Part shown: piece by piece, positions 22,806-37,000 of the stretch
Position numbering within the stretch: position 1 is the stretch's first letter
How the letters are laid out: every line of letters begins with the position of its first letter
Assembly: GCA_026874595.1 (NCBI GenBank)
Contig: CM049309.1
Coordinates: forward strand, 54,228,079 to 54,292,078
Length of the DNA: 64,000 nt
Direction of reading: 5' to 3'
DNA from: Sipunculus nudus
Taxonomy: Eukaryota; Annelida; Sipuncula; Golfingiida; Sipunculidae
Program-made: the position numbers and the translations under genes
Notes under the pieces: model-generated
The model's input: only the letters and a program-made list of their open reading frames with translations
Databases searched by the model: none
What the model was told of the DNA's origin: nothing

Positions 22806-24837
22806 CAAGAAGACATGCTGCTGTTAGATCCATGCTAGTCAAATCTTGCTTAAATCTCACCTAAAAAATGTGACAAACTTTATCGTGACAAACTTTATCT
22901 CGGTCCTAATGTTGGTTGTAATTCTGGGGACTGTATAAACTGCAGTATTGGCAACATCTCTCCATGTCTACTGACTGAGACAAAAAGAGATCTCACAGCA
23001 CTTTTGTATTTGTGTTATCATATACTGGAAAAAGTATTTTTTTAAAGACTCACAAGAAAACATAATAATATAAACTTGTTTTTCTTTAATACACTACTGA
23101 TGTTATATCTTCATACATCAATTCTTGTGGTCTGTATACAGTGCACATGGTTGGATCACTTGGTACAGATGAGACTTTATACATGCCATCAAATACACAG
23201 CCAGGAAGTATACGGCAAAGTGTTAAATCCCCTTCAGGAGTTTGAACAATTTGCCGGTTAACACAGTTATGATGTTGTATTATCTCAAATTATATGCAAA
23301 GCCACAAACATACAATTATTTTTCTAATAAAAGTGCCACTCCTATTCACAAATCCAACTTAAGGTTTGTTGCTGAGTGGTGGTTGTTTTGACCCCTTAAA
23401 TTCATAAATGCACCGGGGAAAATGGACAAAAGTTGTATGGTTCATGTGTATTTGTATCATTCAAGTAAACAAGTAGAAATAAGCTTGCATCAGGAACAAT
23501 CAGTCATGCAAAGCGAACATAGCATGCACGACCTGGTGGCCATACTGCATAACTTCACAAATCAAAGAATTTTCAAGCTTCCAGACAGTGTTTCTTCTGT
23601 TTCCTAGTGGACATTTCTCCACCTTGTTTCTGTGTTGCCGCACATGTGCAAGAGCAGACCTGTGGTCATGTTATGGCTCACACAAGTGGACTATGTTAAC
23701 TTACATACAGAACCATAACACCGTATAAAACAGGTGAACTGGAAACAGTATATCCATGTTACAGGATCTTTCCTGAGAAACTTTTGTATTCAGCCAAAAT
23801 GGACTTACAGCATGCACATTATTACAAATGTTTATGTACCTTTCATATAACACAATAGTTTTGTATGGTAATTGTTTATATGAAAAGAAGGGTGGTTCCC
23901 CAATATTAATTGGGAAATATTTCTCAGGGTACATTCTTGTTTTCTGTGATAGTTATAATATTTCCAATATCAGTATTTGTTTTCAATTTTAGGCTGACAA
24001 AGTATCATAAAACTTAAAAGCCCAACAAGATCAAAATTGCATGTCAATAGTGACTTTATAATTCAGGTGTCAGCTGTGTAGTTGACTATTATAGTTCTAC
24101 ATGCAAACATGAGTGATGGAAAAATATAAATATACAGCAGAAGGTTTGTGCAGAAAGAATATACAATATGTACTATTTACAGAAATACTAAATGAATTGC
24201 CTAACATCACAAAAAGCTTTCAGCTTCCCATCAAAATTAAAGACAAGTATTCTTAAAGTGAACATTCTCTCTCCACAGCTGCACTGATCTGTATTATTTT
24301 TGTATGTATTTTTTAAACAAAGTATCATACAATGATCGCTAAGTGGAATACAGTAATTTTATTGTCGTTTGTGGGCAATTACTTTTTGTCTAACTACAGA
24401 TGGAGTTTGTTTTATTTTCACCCACACTGGGATATGTTGCATTCACTGTCACTGGTGGTGGAATGTAAGGTTTCATTCACATAATTTTCCAAAATCGATA
24501 GATAGCAACAGATCATAGGACTGATAGATTAATATTTTCTTTACCTCTCACATTTGATTTTCAGTGGATTTGCACATTTATGATTCCATTTATATGAAAT
24601 TCCAGTTGCCACTGACTGCCACTGTCAATGATATCAGGGTTCCTTGCCCCTCTCAACAGATGCATACATAATCATTTGTATATTTCTATTTGCTGACTCT
24701 TTCAATGTTTTCTACCAGTTGGTATGCTGTTGTTGTAACACTCATAATGCCAGTAGAACCGTCAATGTCCTCAGATTTTTAGAATCATGAATTTTAACAT
24801 GATCACAAGGTTCACAAAAAAAATCCGTGACACGCCG
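22806..24837. other. Intergenic sequence and SASS6 3'UTR
   Basis: No gene is recognised. On the - strand, AATAAA hexamers (TTTATT on +) at 24358-24363 and 24411-24416 are plausible polyadenylation signals for SASS6, about 430-480 bp beyond its stop. Confidence 0.45.
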
Positions 24838-25087
24838 CTATGAGATTTTCCCCTGCCCTGCAAAGTATGCTGTTGCTAAGGAGGGTGTCTGGTTTGGTCG
24901 AGCTGTTGTGTGTTTTGGTCCTAGTATGTCTTTGCTCATGCGGACAGATGGCAGGTTTCTGACAGGGGGCGCTTGTGATGAGGAGGCAGACTCGCTGAAA
25001 TGGATTTGCAGCGGGGAGGTCCTTACAGGCACATGGGCTGGTTTTTCTTCACTCTTCTGGAGATACTTGGCATCCAAGAAGGCATCC
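24838..25087 (-). CDS. SASS6: SASS6 terminal coding exon 15
   Basis: Acceptor ATGTTACAG. It encodes [20 protein letters not shown] and ends [14 protein letters not shown] with TAG at 24840-24838. DAKYLQK and the terminal AYFxGQ block match the ends of vertebrate SAS-6 (ESKYLKK, SAYFPGQ). This supports both the stop and the 3' exon chain. Confidence 0.93.
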
Positions 25088-28000
25088 CTGTAACATATAT
25101 TATTATAAGAACTGTTTACAATGATGGTCATAAAATACTAAATGATCATATTTCATGATATTTTAAAGACTTTAAATGGACCTAAGAACCTTATATTTTA
25201 AATATTTTTTATTTTTTTTTTTGTGGAGATAATCACCATTGTTATACACCATAACCACCCTTAATTGTACAGTTTTGTTAGTTCTTGACAGATGTGCAAG
25301 TCTTGCCATTACAAGTGGCATTTTGTCCCTCTGATACAAGAAATTGAGATGAAAGATGGCATACAACACCTCAAGGCCTACAAGTAAATTATAAAAAAAA
25401 ATTAACCATGCTAACCGTTGAGGATGCTGCACACTTTCTAACAACACCTACCATGTGCAAAAAAGATTTTGTAGCAAAAAGAATACTAGTACTGATCAAA
25501 CTCCCTGTATGTTTATGAATTACTGGCCACATACAAGCATGTGTCCCACAGGTTATATGAATGACATCAAATAGTGTTAGGTGCAGGAAATGACAGTGGT
25601 TATCATAGGGATCGGAATTAAATTTTGCTTGTAAATTCACATGTATTCTTTTGTGTTAAATTCACAATTTTAGATAAATGTTAAGACTGTGGGTCTGTAC
25701 AGCAATATAATTTTATATCCTGTCATTTAGAGTGCAGTTTTCAAGATTCTTGGAATTACAACTCAAAAGTGGGTCCTATGAGTCAGATATGAATGCTTAT
25801 TGAATCACAGCTAGGCTATTAATTGAAAACTTTGATATCATATTACCCCCATGTCTTGACACTCATAGAACAGAGTCATCCACAGTTATTTACACTTATA
25901 AGCACTATACAAGTTTAACTAAATGTGCTCAAGGTATTCTAAGTGTCTATATGTGTACAACTTTGTACTTAAGTAAATGGTCATAAATTGTAATCAATGT
26001 AAAATTAAGATCTCACTTTTGATAAATGAGGTGACTGATGATATTAAAAGTACTAAAGTTTCACATACCCAAAGAGTTTATGGATTTTAAGGGTACATGG
26101 AACATTATATAGAGTAAGCCAAATGAATTAGAGTCTAACAATAATTATGTATTACCCTCCTGCCTTGGGTCCCCGAGCCTCCCCTTGACTCGTCTGGAGA
26201 AAGATTGGAGATGCTCGTGGATCCGGCTCCTCTGGGATGCTGGCTCTCACAGGACTGGTCCGTGATACAGGCATGGGCAGTCCTGTCTTTCTGGCAGGAC
26301 CAGGCTGATACTGGATCTGAATAATACATATTTATATAACTGCAACTCTGTTCTCATTTGTGTGCCGGACCTTCAACCAAGGAAGAACAAGCAGGCTACT
26401 CTTTATGAGCATCTCTCTGATATACAAATTTGGTGCAGTCCCAAGAAACTCAGACTCTGGGATATATAAGATATAACTGCAACTTTAGCTGTTCTCGTTT
26501 GTGTGTCTGTCTTACAACCCATTAAGAAGGCGTCTTCACCTTATGGTCATCTCACTGTTATGGAAACTTGGAGCAGAAACTCGGACCCTGGGGTAAAATT
26601 ATATAAACTTTCTAACACAGCCAACGGTCCTAAAAATGGTTTGTAATTTGGAGGTTTCACTATACATACAGAGGCTGCTGTTACAGTAAATAGCAGGTCA
26701 AATATCAGTCTTGTTTCAAGCTCTTTTTTGAAAGATTACTGCCAGTACTGGGTGAAAAGCTACAGTGCTAAGTCATTTGCTCTCCACAATGTCCTATCCC
26801 ACATATAGTACAAAATTCCTATAAATTTAACATATTAACTATATTTTATTTTCTTGTTAGGATTATTTATATTATCTGCAGTACTTGACATGTACCTGCT
26901 GTCTGGGTACAGAGGTTTGTTGAGGTGGTGGGGCTGATGACGGGTAGCTGGAGCCGGAGGTGGACATGCGTGTTGTCAGACCATACGGCTGGTTACCGAA
27001 GTTATGCTGTAAATATCATATAAACATCATTGTAACAAATTTTGTTTCAATGTGTATGTATACACCATTATAAAAACATCCAAATATTAGGAATAAAATT
27101 AATACCATAATTACTTAAACACTGACAGCATGCTTTACCTATCAGCATGACTGACCTATTTTGTATAAGCACTTTCGGGTTTTACTTGTAAGAGCCTTGC
27201 TGGTTTATCATGCATGCATATGAAAATAAATAATTTAAATTTATTTATTTTACACTGATTGTACAAATAGTTATAATAACTAATCCAGGCACTTTCCATG
27301 GCTGAGAGGGTGGTAGTCAGTAGTCTTAAGAGGTGGAGGAAACCAGAGAACCCAGAGAGAACCACCTAAGTTGGATTGGGCACTAAATCACACTCTCATA
27401 GCTATGCTTGGGGTCAAACCAAAGGTCGCAAGCCCATGGAGCTTAGCTTGCTTAAATTCGACTTTCCAAAGTCAATAAGTCATACTACTTCTGAGGTGGA
27501 TATCAGAGTTTAAATCTGTTCGTGACCTGAAAAATCTGCTTAAGAAAAACTACAAATTCAGCTTGTGATAAGTCAGCAGCTGGAGGTGAAACAATGTTAA
27601 AAGTCAGACCCACCAGACCAGCAGAGGCTCTGTGTGTGTTTGTGCTGCTTGCTGTGGAATTCAACTCAAATGGGCCATGTGTACCGCCATACTTCTGTGT
27701 TGAGAGCTGCACCTCTGTGACCTGCTTGTTCAGCCAGTTAATCACTGAAACACATGACAGATATAGCTTATAAACTAGTGAAATACAAAAGTGATAACCT
27801 GTGAAACAGTCAGTGGGTTAGGTTTTATTTATTATCACTGACACATATCAACAATATGATTACCACTAGAATGGATCCACAGGAAGAGACAGAAATTATT
27901 TAAAATGCATTATTCAATAAAATAAAGCGTACCAATATATCAGGTTTCAATTGTTTAAAATCATCTTAAATGTATATCACAATATGTAAATACCAGCCAC

Positions 28001-31000
28001 AGATGAATATTTTACTTGATTTCTAAGCTAATAAACCAGAGTATGACATGTTAACATGTGTAATAACATCTAAAATTTTTAACATTCCAATCTTTCAATT
28101 TTTAAAGTGGTCAGTGAAATTTTGCCATATACTAAATAACAATCTTTCCTATAAACACTAAAACAACAGGGACTGGAGGACTCCTTTCTGTGGTATTCTT
28201 TTGTTACATACAGAAGAAACTTGGTCTACTTGCCATTTTCATTCGTTTTCAACAGCTGCCTGCTCTCCTCCAGTTTTTGCATGGTAGTGTCCAAGGACTC
28301 ATTCAGTTTCTTATTCTAAAGTAATTACATAAAATATAAAAATTCATCCAATGTTCACACAAGCAACAATTGAGACCCTAAGTAAAAATGTTCTAGATCT
28401 TATCACTTACATCTGCAAGTAATACATGAACAACACATATTTCTTTTATAAATACATTATTTTCAAAGACTGTAATCTGACAAGTTTGTATCATAAATAT
28501 TCTGCCTCGCTTTTGGTATTATATATACTCTCTGACTTGTTAACTGTGCGACTTTTTCATCTGACCTGAAAGAATTACTTTCATTTATTACCGGTATTCC
28601 ACATATATGCAACATATTTTGTCCTGAACTTTCAGTGACTCTAATATAAAGTTAAGTCTGAAATACAATGAAATCTCGTACATACATGAAGCATTGTGTA
28701 CAGTTTTATGCTGTGTTTTTATGGGTTCTAATGCAGATACAAAAGTTAAAACATGGCCTGAAATTTCTGAACGAAACAAGTGGGGGTTGCCAACAAACTG
28801 TTCAAATGTGCACTCAGCTTAATATTTAGTACACATAATGCTACCTGTGCATTACGTCTGTGAAAGTGATCGCAGATGCAGTGCTGTATGTACATCTGGC
28901 TTAAAAATGATCCACTAATGTTTTCATGAACTGTTATGCAAATAGCAGATGCAGAACTTTTCAGCTACTGGTATATTAAAATTGAAAAGGCTTGCTGAAA
29001 TGAATACGCAAGTAATGACCACTAAATTAAACATAAAAAAGTATTAATAAAATAAGAAACCTTATGAAGTTTTTACACAGCCTTATAAATTTTGAATTTC
29101 ATAACAAATTTTACTTTATTTCCATAAAGGTTGCCACTTATGAAAATTCTTTTTCTTTTTCTATCAATGTTTAATACCATAAGGACATTTAAATATGTAT
29201 AATTATTTTAATTAACTGCAAAGTATTTCATTTAATTTCCATGCTGAATTTGTTATATATGACTTACATATTGTTTCAATAGTAACATATAACATGTATT
29301 TTAATCACAAATTTTTGAAAAGCTAAAATGCTTAAAAAGAGGGCTGGTATAAATCTGATATTATAATGGTGATAATAATAATATTAGTGAGCTTTGACTG
29401 TAACTGCAACTGTATATAAATTCTGCATAAGCCAATAAAATATAATCCTGCTGACCACACTCTCCACTCATACTACTAAATCTGATAAACATTCAGAACA
29501 TACCTCATCCTCTTTCTGCCGTAGAGTAGATTGCACCTGATCTAGTTCTTTCTTAACTGCTTCTAAGTCTTTGTTCTTTTCTCCAAGTAATTTTTCCTGC
29601 TCTGTTACCACCTGGTTTCTTAACTTCAACTGAAAAAAAAAGGATATTTTTAAAAACCAGTTTTATTATTCTTGGCGAAGGTGAAAATGTTGTGGTTGTG
29701 ATAATTCTTATATACCCCAAAAAATTCCCTAAAACATAATTGCTTCACACTAGATACATATTTTATATGTAAGACTATTTGTTAACACAATCTCACATGT
29801 ATCATCAAAATATCATTTTGTGAGGGCTCAATGTGACATTGGTTGCTAAAGTCTAGTGCTGACACCTGGTGAGCTATCAAGGTATTACCCTTCAGAGATG
29901 TGATAAAAAATTCTCATCTGAAGTTTGCAGCATCTCAAGTTTGAAGAAGTGATTACATATATGGGCTGACTGTGTCAAAATTTTTAGTTTTTCAAATAAT
30001 ATAAATACACAAAAGACTGCACCACTTTTTAAATTTTACTTCATGTAATACTTCTAAACAAGATTAAGGGATGATACCAGCAGGTATGTCGAGTGATGGC
30101 ACAGGTCTTCAGTATTTCATATTTCCATTCATTTAGTGGAACAATGGCCAGTCAGATCAGAGTGAATCTGTGCTAAATACAATGCTGCTATTATGAAACA
30201 CTGACACATGATATTTGTCGATCTCTGACACAGCATATCTGTATCATATATGTAAACTGATTAAAATTAACATCATCAAGATGATGATTTGAGAAAAACA
30301 GACACCTAAGAAAAAATGAAAGGGCAAAAAGTAGTCTTTTCTAAGAATAAATTAAAATACTTTAAAAAAGTACAAATTGGAAGCACTGTTTATTTTTATT
30401 ATTCTCTAAAGGATAATTAAACTTACAGGGTAAACAGCACTAGACCTACTTTTCCATGTTGATTTTGCATTTCTTTCTGTAGTTTCTTGATGATTTCATT
30501 AGCCTTGATCAGTTCCTCAGACATTGTCTTCACAGATGACTCCAATTTCCCTATATGTCTTGTCTTCTTATCCAGGTCATCTTCATACCTTTTCTTTAAA
30601 ACATAATCTCACAAATTCTTATTAAGGTCCAATTTTGTGGAGTTTACAAACTAACAGTACGAAATGGCTAAAATAAATAAAGGCACACTATAAGAAAATC
30701 TTAACATGTTAGCAAATATGCATGCTCTAAATTAACAATTTCAACTACATGTAACTAATGAATAGAAAATTTTAAGTATGAGTTTCAGTTTACATTGTGT
30801 TTAAAACTGGCATGCAGTTACAAGTAGGCCTATGTTCATCACTGCAAAAGCCATCTAGCTCCAAATTATTCAGCAGTTCCATTCTTCAAAAGCAAAAGTT
30901 TACAATTAATGCTTTTTGAAAAAAAAAATATTACTGAATATGTTGAGAACTTTACAGAAACTCACCACAGAACAAAGAGAAAAAGATGAGATTAGTAGCT

Positions 31001-34000
31001 AGGCGTACCTTCATACTGACAGAATCATACAGAGTACAGCTCTGCTGATTATTGTTTGTGGGAAAAGAAATCCTTTACTTATTAATACACCAGTGGCATA
31101 GGTATAATAAAGTGAAGATGGTAACGTAGTCTATTAGAATATGCGAGATGAGAAATTGTTCAAAGGCAAATTACATGAACATGATTGTTTTTGTTGAAAG
31201 CAATATTCTGTAAGCATGTTCATATGCATTGTAAACAGTTTTTTTTCTAATATTCTACCAAATTTTAATTTTGAAGCTTGACAGTTGAGACAAGTAGTCC
31301 CGGCTTTCTCAATAATTCCTGACAGGAAGAGGTTTGTTTTCAGTAGAAGACACCTCTGGTGGAGAGGTGGCTTACCTTATTTTGCTGCTCAGTGCCGAGC
31401 AGGTCACTGGACTTGGTGAGTACTTGTTCTTTATCTTTGAGCTCCTGTTCCATCACAGCCAGTCGAGTTTTCAGTTGATTGATGATCTTCTCCTTTTCAT
31501 GCTGATCTCCGTCTAATTTAGCATTTTCTTTGCGTAGACTTTGGACATCCTGTTTAGCTCTTGTATGTTCCTCCTCTGATGTTGCAAGTTTTGATTTCAG
31601 CTCTCGGATATTTGCCTCAGCTTTGTATCGATAATCTGTCAGGTCCTGTATAAAGTGGAATTCAATTCAATCTAGGTGGATCAGTGGATAGATTACAGGG
31701 GCACTAGATCATTCTGATAATTGGAAAATTAAAACTTTAACCAAGTATTATAAATAGTGCATTTAGATGATACTGCTAACTGATTTACATTAAGTCAGCA
31801 AAGGGGTTTTATTAGAACATCTGTGAATTTACATAATTTCTATGACAGCAAATCCAAAAACCAAATATATCCAGTAAACATGAAAATTTTTTTATTTCAA
31901 AAGTATGTACAGTCAGGTCTCATTATAACAAACAGGTTTAGCCCATTGAAATACGTGCTGAATTTCCATTGTAATGAATTGGAATGTGCCTGGAAACATC
32001 ATTTGCATATAATATCTGTAACAGGTGTATATGAAATATATAATGTTCATATGACTGTTTTCTTTTGATGATCATTAATTAGGAATGTGCTGTTCCCTGA
32101 GTTGTGAAATTGATACAAACGATCATCACATAAGCCCTAAACCAAGATGGGAAGTAAACAGCAGTAACAAAACCACTCAGCTACATCATGGGTGTAAAAA
32201 CCTGCGCATTCAAGTATACAGTGTGTTCATTAGCTGGTCACTTTCAGCCGAGTTTCACAAAAGATCAAACAACTGGGGGAAACTGGAAACTGTCCACCAT
32301 CACTCCAGTTCATTATAGTGAATCTGAGTATATGGGCGATGTTCATTCTGTTTCGTGTAAGTCTGTTCAGATCCGGAACTCAAATTTATTGTTATACTGA
32401 AGTCAATTTTAAGTTTTTTCTTAACGCAAGTCTTCAGTTGAAATATGACCCCCTATGATGAGACCTAACTGTATCTGGATGCAAATATTTGAACTGCAGT
32501 AGTTTCTGTTTCCAGTGTACTGTTCAAACCTACCCTGGCAGAATAATACATGTTAAATAAGAAAGCATAGTGCACTGACTTGATAACACCCTTAGAACTC
32601 ACTTTATTGGCTGCTTCAAGCTCATATGCTCGTGATTCAAGCTGCTTGACAATTTTTATATGTGCTTGTTCCATCTCTCGTTTTTCACGTTCATACCGCT
32701 GCTGCAAACTGTTTTGATTCTACAATGAATGATAACTGTAACAACAACAGAAAAATAAGAAGTTTAATTTTTTTAATTATGAACACATCCAGCAGGTGGC
32801 TCTTTCTTAACACACAGTATAATAACCAAATCATTATCAAAACTGTTACTGAAGAGAAAATCATTATTTGTCATATTAATGATTCATTAATTGATAACTG
32901 ATGTCTTATTACTACAGTTTAAGAGCCTTTAGGCTTTAGGAGTTATCTTGGCTGACTAAACATCATCCATAATATATGTTTACCTGAACCAGTAAAGCAA
33001 ATGAGAAGATAGACAATTTATTTTTCATGGATTGTAAAACTAGTCATGATTACTAATATGAGGCACTCTCCATGGCTCAGATGATGGCGTTTGGTAGTCA
33101 ACAGATATCATAGAATATCATATTCTGTCTTACAATTATGAGAATACTTTGCGACATAGTGAAAGGAAAATAAAATGGAGACAAAGATAGTATGCCACCT
33201 CTCAAAAGTGCAACATAAGAACCAATATTCATTATCATATTATAAAACCTTAACTACATTATAATCATGAAGTTCAGTGTCACCTCCTAAAAGTTACAAA
33301 TCATCCATGTTGAGTCAAGTTACCAGGGTTTGACTTGATAGCCATAATGTACATGATTTTATTCATTACTAGTGTCAGATCGGCCCTCTAACATTATGGC
33401 CAGATAACTGGCTTGCCAGAGTGCCTGGACATCTAACTCTGAGGATCGCATTATAAGGCTTCATGAGGATGCAAATATTTTCGTCATTTTTGACAACACC
33501 TCATTGCTTACAAGTATTGTGTCACTTCAAATAAACCCACTTGATCTTTTAATAAGTTTCTTAACTCTCCAACGACACCTACCATGTGTGTGAAATATTC
33601 CGTTATAACCCAATATACTCGTATATTGTTCTGCATGTATGGGAGATTTCTGCCTGCGGTCTGCCTGCTGACTGTATGTGGAGATACGGTTATAAAGCGT
33701 GGACTTGCAGGGCGGTTCTCAATTTGGCTTGTGTCACGACTCAGTAGGGGGTCCTAAGTGAGTCGTGTTTGTCACAGCTATTTCATTACCTGATCTTTCT
33801 ATTACCTGTAATGCCTTTTCTCTCTCACTGGTCATTTCCTGAGCATGTCTGACAGTCAAGTCATTGGTTCTGCTGGTCCAGTCTGATTTCAGATTGTCCA
33901 GCTCATGTATACGAGCTGACAGGGCCTCCCTGGTCTGTCTCAGCTGCAGGCTCAGGTCTGATTCTGTGTGTTCAAACTTCATAAGCAGTGTCTGGTTCTG

Positions 34001-37000
34001 CTCCTGTTGAATAACACAAACAGTAAAATAAACATATCACAATGATTATAATTCTACTGCATACTGCAACTTGAAAACTCCCTGACTGCATATCATGTAC
34101 ATCAAAATAGAAATTAGTTACTGTGTATCTTACAAGAGGAAACTTAAAAGTGTCTCTCTATACACTGATAAAGACTTATAAAAAGAGACCTCCAATAGTA
34201 AGTACTGTCACTGCTTAGACCAGCAAAAACATGTTATCCACTAACATTTCTCTGTCAAGATATGGCAATTACAAGGTTGTCATCGCTCACCTTACTGTCA
34301 ATATACATTACCGGTAAATAAATATTACTATTTTTTTTAGAATATCATCACAACACAACTTAAATTACTGTGTTTTATTGTATATGCAACCCAATGAACC
34401 CTTTTATTTCAGGATTCCTCGACTGTGTTACAAATTTCTTTATGAAAATAGTGCATTCTACAATGAACACTACCAGTATATTCACAGAAACAAAAATAAC
34501 AAAAGTGTATCCACCTTCTTCACAGAGTCCTGTTGACCTATTCCTAGTTTGTATGGATAAACCCCTGCCCTGAGCTTTACAGAAAGTCTTACCTTGAGTG
34601 TTTTCAAGCAATCAGCCAAGTATTTCTTGACATCAGCATCTGATCCTGGGAGGAATTTGAGTGACAGGTGTGTCAGGTGTTTAAATGGATTGGTCTCAAT
34701 GACGTTCAGGTTTGCGGCACTGTTTCCAATCCCACCAGCCCCGACTGATACCAAATGTAGAATGAACCTGTAGGAAAGATGAGTGAGTTACAAGCTTACC
34801 CTTAAAGGTCTAAAAGTTCTATTCTTTCACCAAAAGGTACTATATTCTTCCACCTAAAGGTTCTATAATCTTCCAATGTGCATGGGTCATTTTTTTTTAA
34901 TTTATACATAATGAATAATCTTGTTATATCTCTTATATTACATATTAATTTAAACTGTAAATTAGAAAATTCTTTAAAACATGTTTATATATTAAGACAA
35001 TTGATGCTAAGTCAATCAGATTGATAAACGTAGGTTACAACTTTCCCTTTTTCAGTTCACAAGTTGACTGACAACCTTCCGACACTTTTTCCTGCCAAAA
35101 AAGTGGTTTTGTGCTATTGCCAACATGAAACAGCAGCACAGGCATATAAAGTTATGGATGAAAAAACACAACATTTGTTAATTTTTCAAACCAAGGTATA
35201 TAAAACAAGGCCTACAGGCCTAATGCGAACCTGTGCAATGAGATTATACCAGGTATAATGCTTCAATCCTGGACCATTACCTTTCAAGAACATGTGTAAC
35301 ATGTATATGAACAATGCATGTACTAAACACTTAGAACAAGAAACAATTTAACAAACATCACTGCTGCAATTCTGGCATGGGTGCACACAACACAAAAACT
35401 AGAATATGGTTAGTCAACAAGCGACTACTTGTATCCGCCAAAATCAGATTGGGAAAGGTGAAGTTAGGCATGGATTGAGTGGCAAGGGGAAATAGAGTGA
35501 GGTGTGTTGCATAATAGCCTGGATGACTGCAGCCAAAATGTGTAAGTAGTGTGCGCCACCTACCACAAAATCTAGAAAGCTGTCCCAGATTTATATAAAC
35601 ATGCAAAATTTTAGGCAGATAAGTCAAACCACTACAGAGAGATGAGTGATTTTGGCCCACGGCAGACAAACAGAGGGATGCTGTGCAAAAATGGTGGCAG
35701 GTGGCGCCACCAATGTTGTGTATGATTAAGAGATATGCGAGATCTATACACATGCAAAATTTCAGGGGGATATATCAAACCAGTCCTGATATATAAGCCT
35801 GAATATGTCTGCAGCGTATACATTAATATAGGTGGCGCCACCTGCCACAAAATTGAGAAAGCTATCCAAGATGTATAAACATGCAAAATTTTAGGCAGAT
35901 AAGTCACACCATTACTGAGATATGAATGATTTTAGCCCATGGCAGACAAACAGATGGATGCTGTGCAAAAATGGTGGCAGGTGGCGCCATCAATTTTGTG
36001 TATGATTAAGAGCTATGTGAGATCTATAAGCATGCAAAATTTTTGCCAAATCGGTCAAATGGTTCCTGAGATATGAGCTTGGATGTGTGCAGCGTAAATT
36101 TAAATGTAGGTGGCACCACCTGTCATAAATCAAGAAAGCTGTCAAGGATGTATAAACCTGCAAAATTTCAGGTGGATAAGTCAAACCACTGCCGAGATAT
36201 GAGTGATTTTATCCCAAGGCAGATGAACAGATGGACGCTGTGCAAAAATGATTGCAGGAGGCGCCACCATTTTTAGTGTATGTTATAGGGCTTTCCATGG
36301 GCTACATTTGTGCAAAATCTTCAGCCTTATAGCTCAAATGGTTCCCAAGATATGTGGGTTTATGTGTAGAAACAGACACACAAATGGACACTGGGCAGAG
36401 AGGAAAGGTCAGAGGTTAAGCAAAAATGAGGGCGCAGCAGTTCACATATGACCGATCATAATTCCGAATTTTAAAAAATTCTGTTCGTCGGAGTTCTCCG
36501 AAACCTATGCGTCGATGGCGGCAGCGTCGTAACTCTGTTTTGGCGGATACAATGATTGTAACTGGCACCACCAGTCTTATATACAACGAAGAGATATATA
36601 CATATGCCCAATGTCAGACTGATATGTCAAACCCCTCAGGGACATACACTGTGCAAAAATTATTGTAGGTGGCGCCATCAGTCTTGTACACTATAAAGCT
36701 ACCTGATATGTATATACATGCCCAATTTTAGGCTGATGTATCAAATTCCTCTGAAGAAATAAGCAGGCGCATACACTGCAAAAGTCAATGTAGGTGGCAC
36801 CACCTGTCTTGTAAATAGGAATACCATAAAAGACGCATAGACAGGTCAAAATATCAGTCCAATACATCAAACTTCCCCAGAGTTTGATGCACTGGGCTGA
36901 CAAGGCTTAGGTGAGTAAGGCAGTTGCCCCTGAGTGACCTGTGACAAATTGCTGCCTCAAGCTACTGCACTGAGTGAACTCTTGACCTGCACCTGGCTAG

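Noticed and set aside
21844-22860. CRISPR-like appearance of the 38-bp repeat array and long reverse-strand ORFs over it
   Set aside because: Units are contiguous without unique spacers, and the context is an animal genome. The ORFs are translations of the repeat unit.
32085-32400. Overlapping + strand ORFs in SASS6 intron 7
   Set aside because: Lie within an intron of the opposite gene and show no homology or coding signature.
34482-34592. Extension of the SASS6 exon 5 ORF past the donor
   Set aside because: The donor GTAAGA and the conserved joint to the coiled-coil exon show that this part is intronic.
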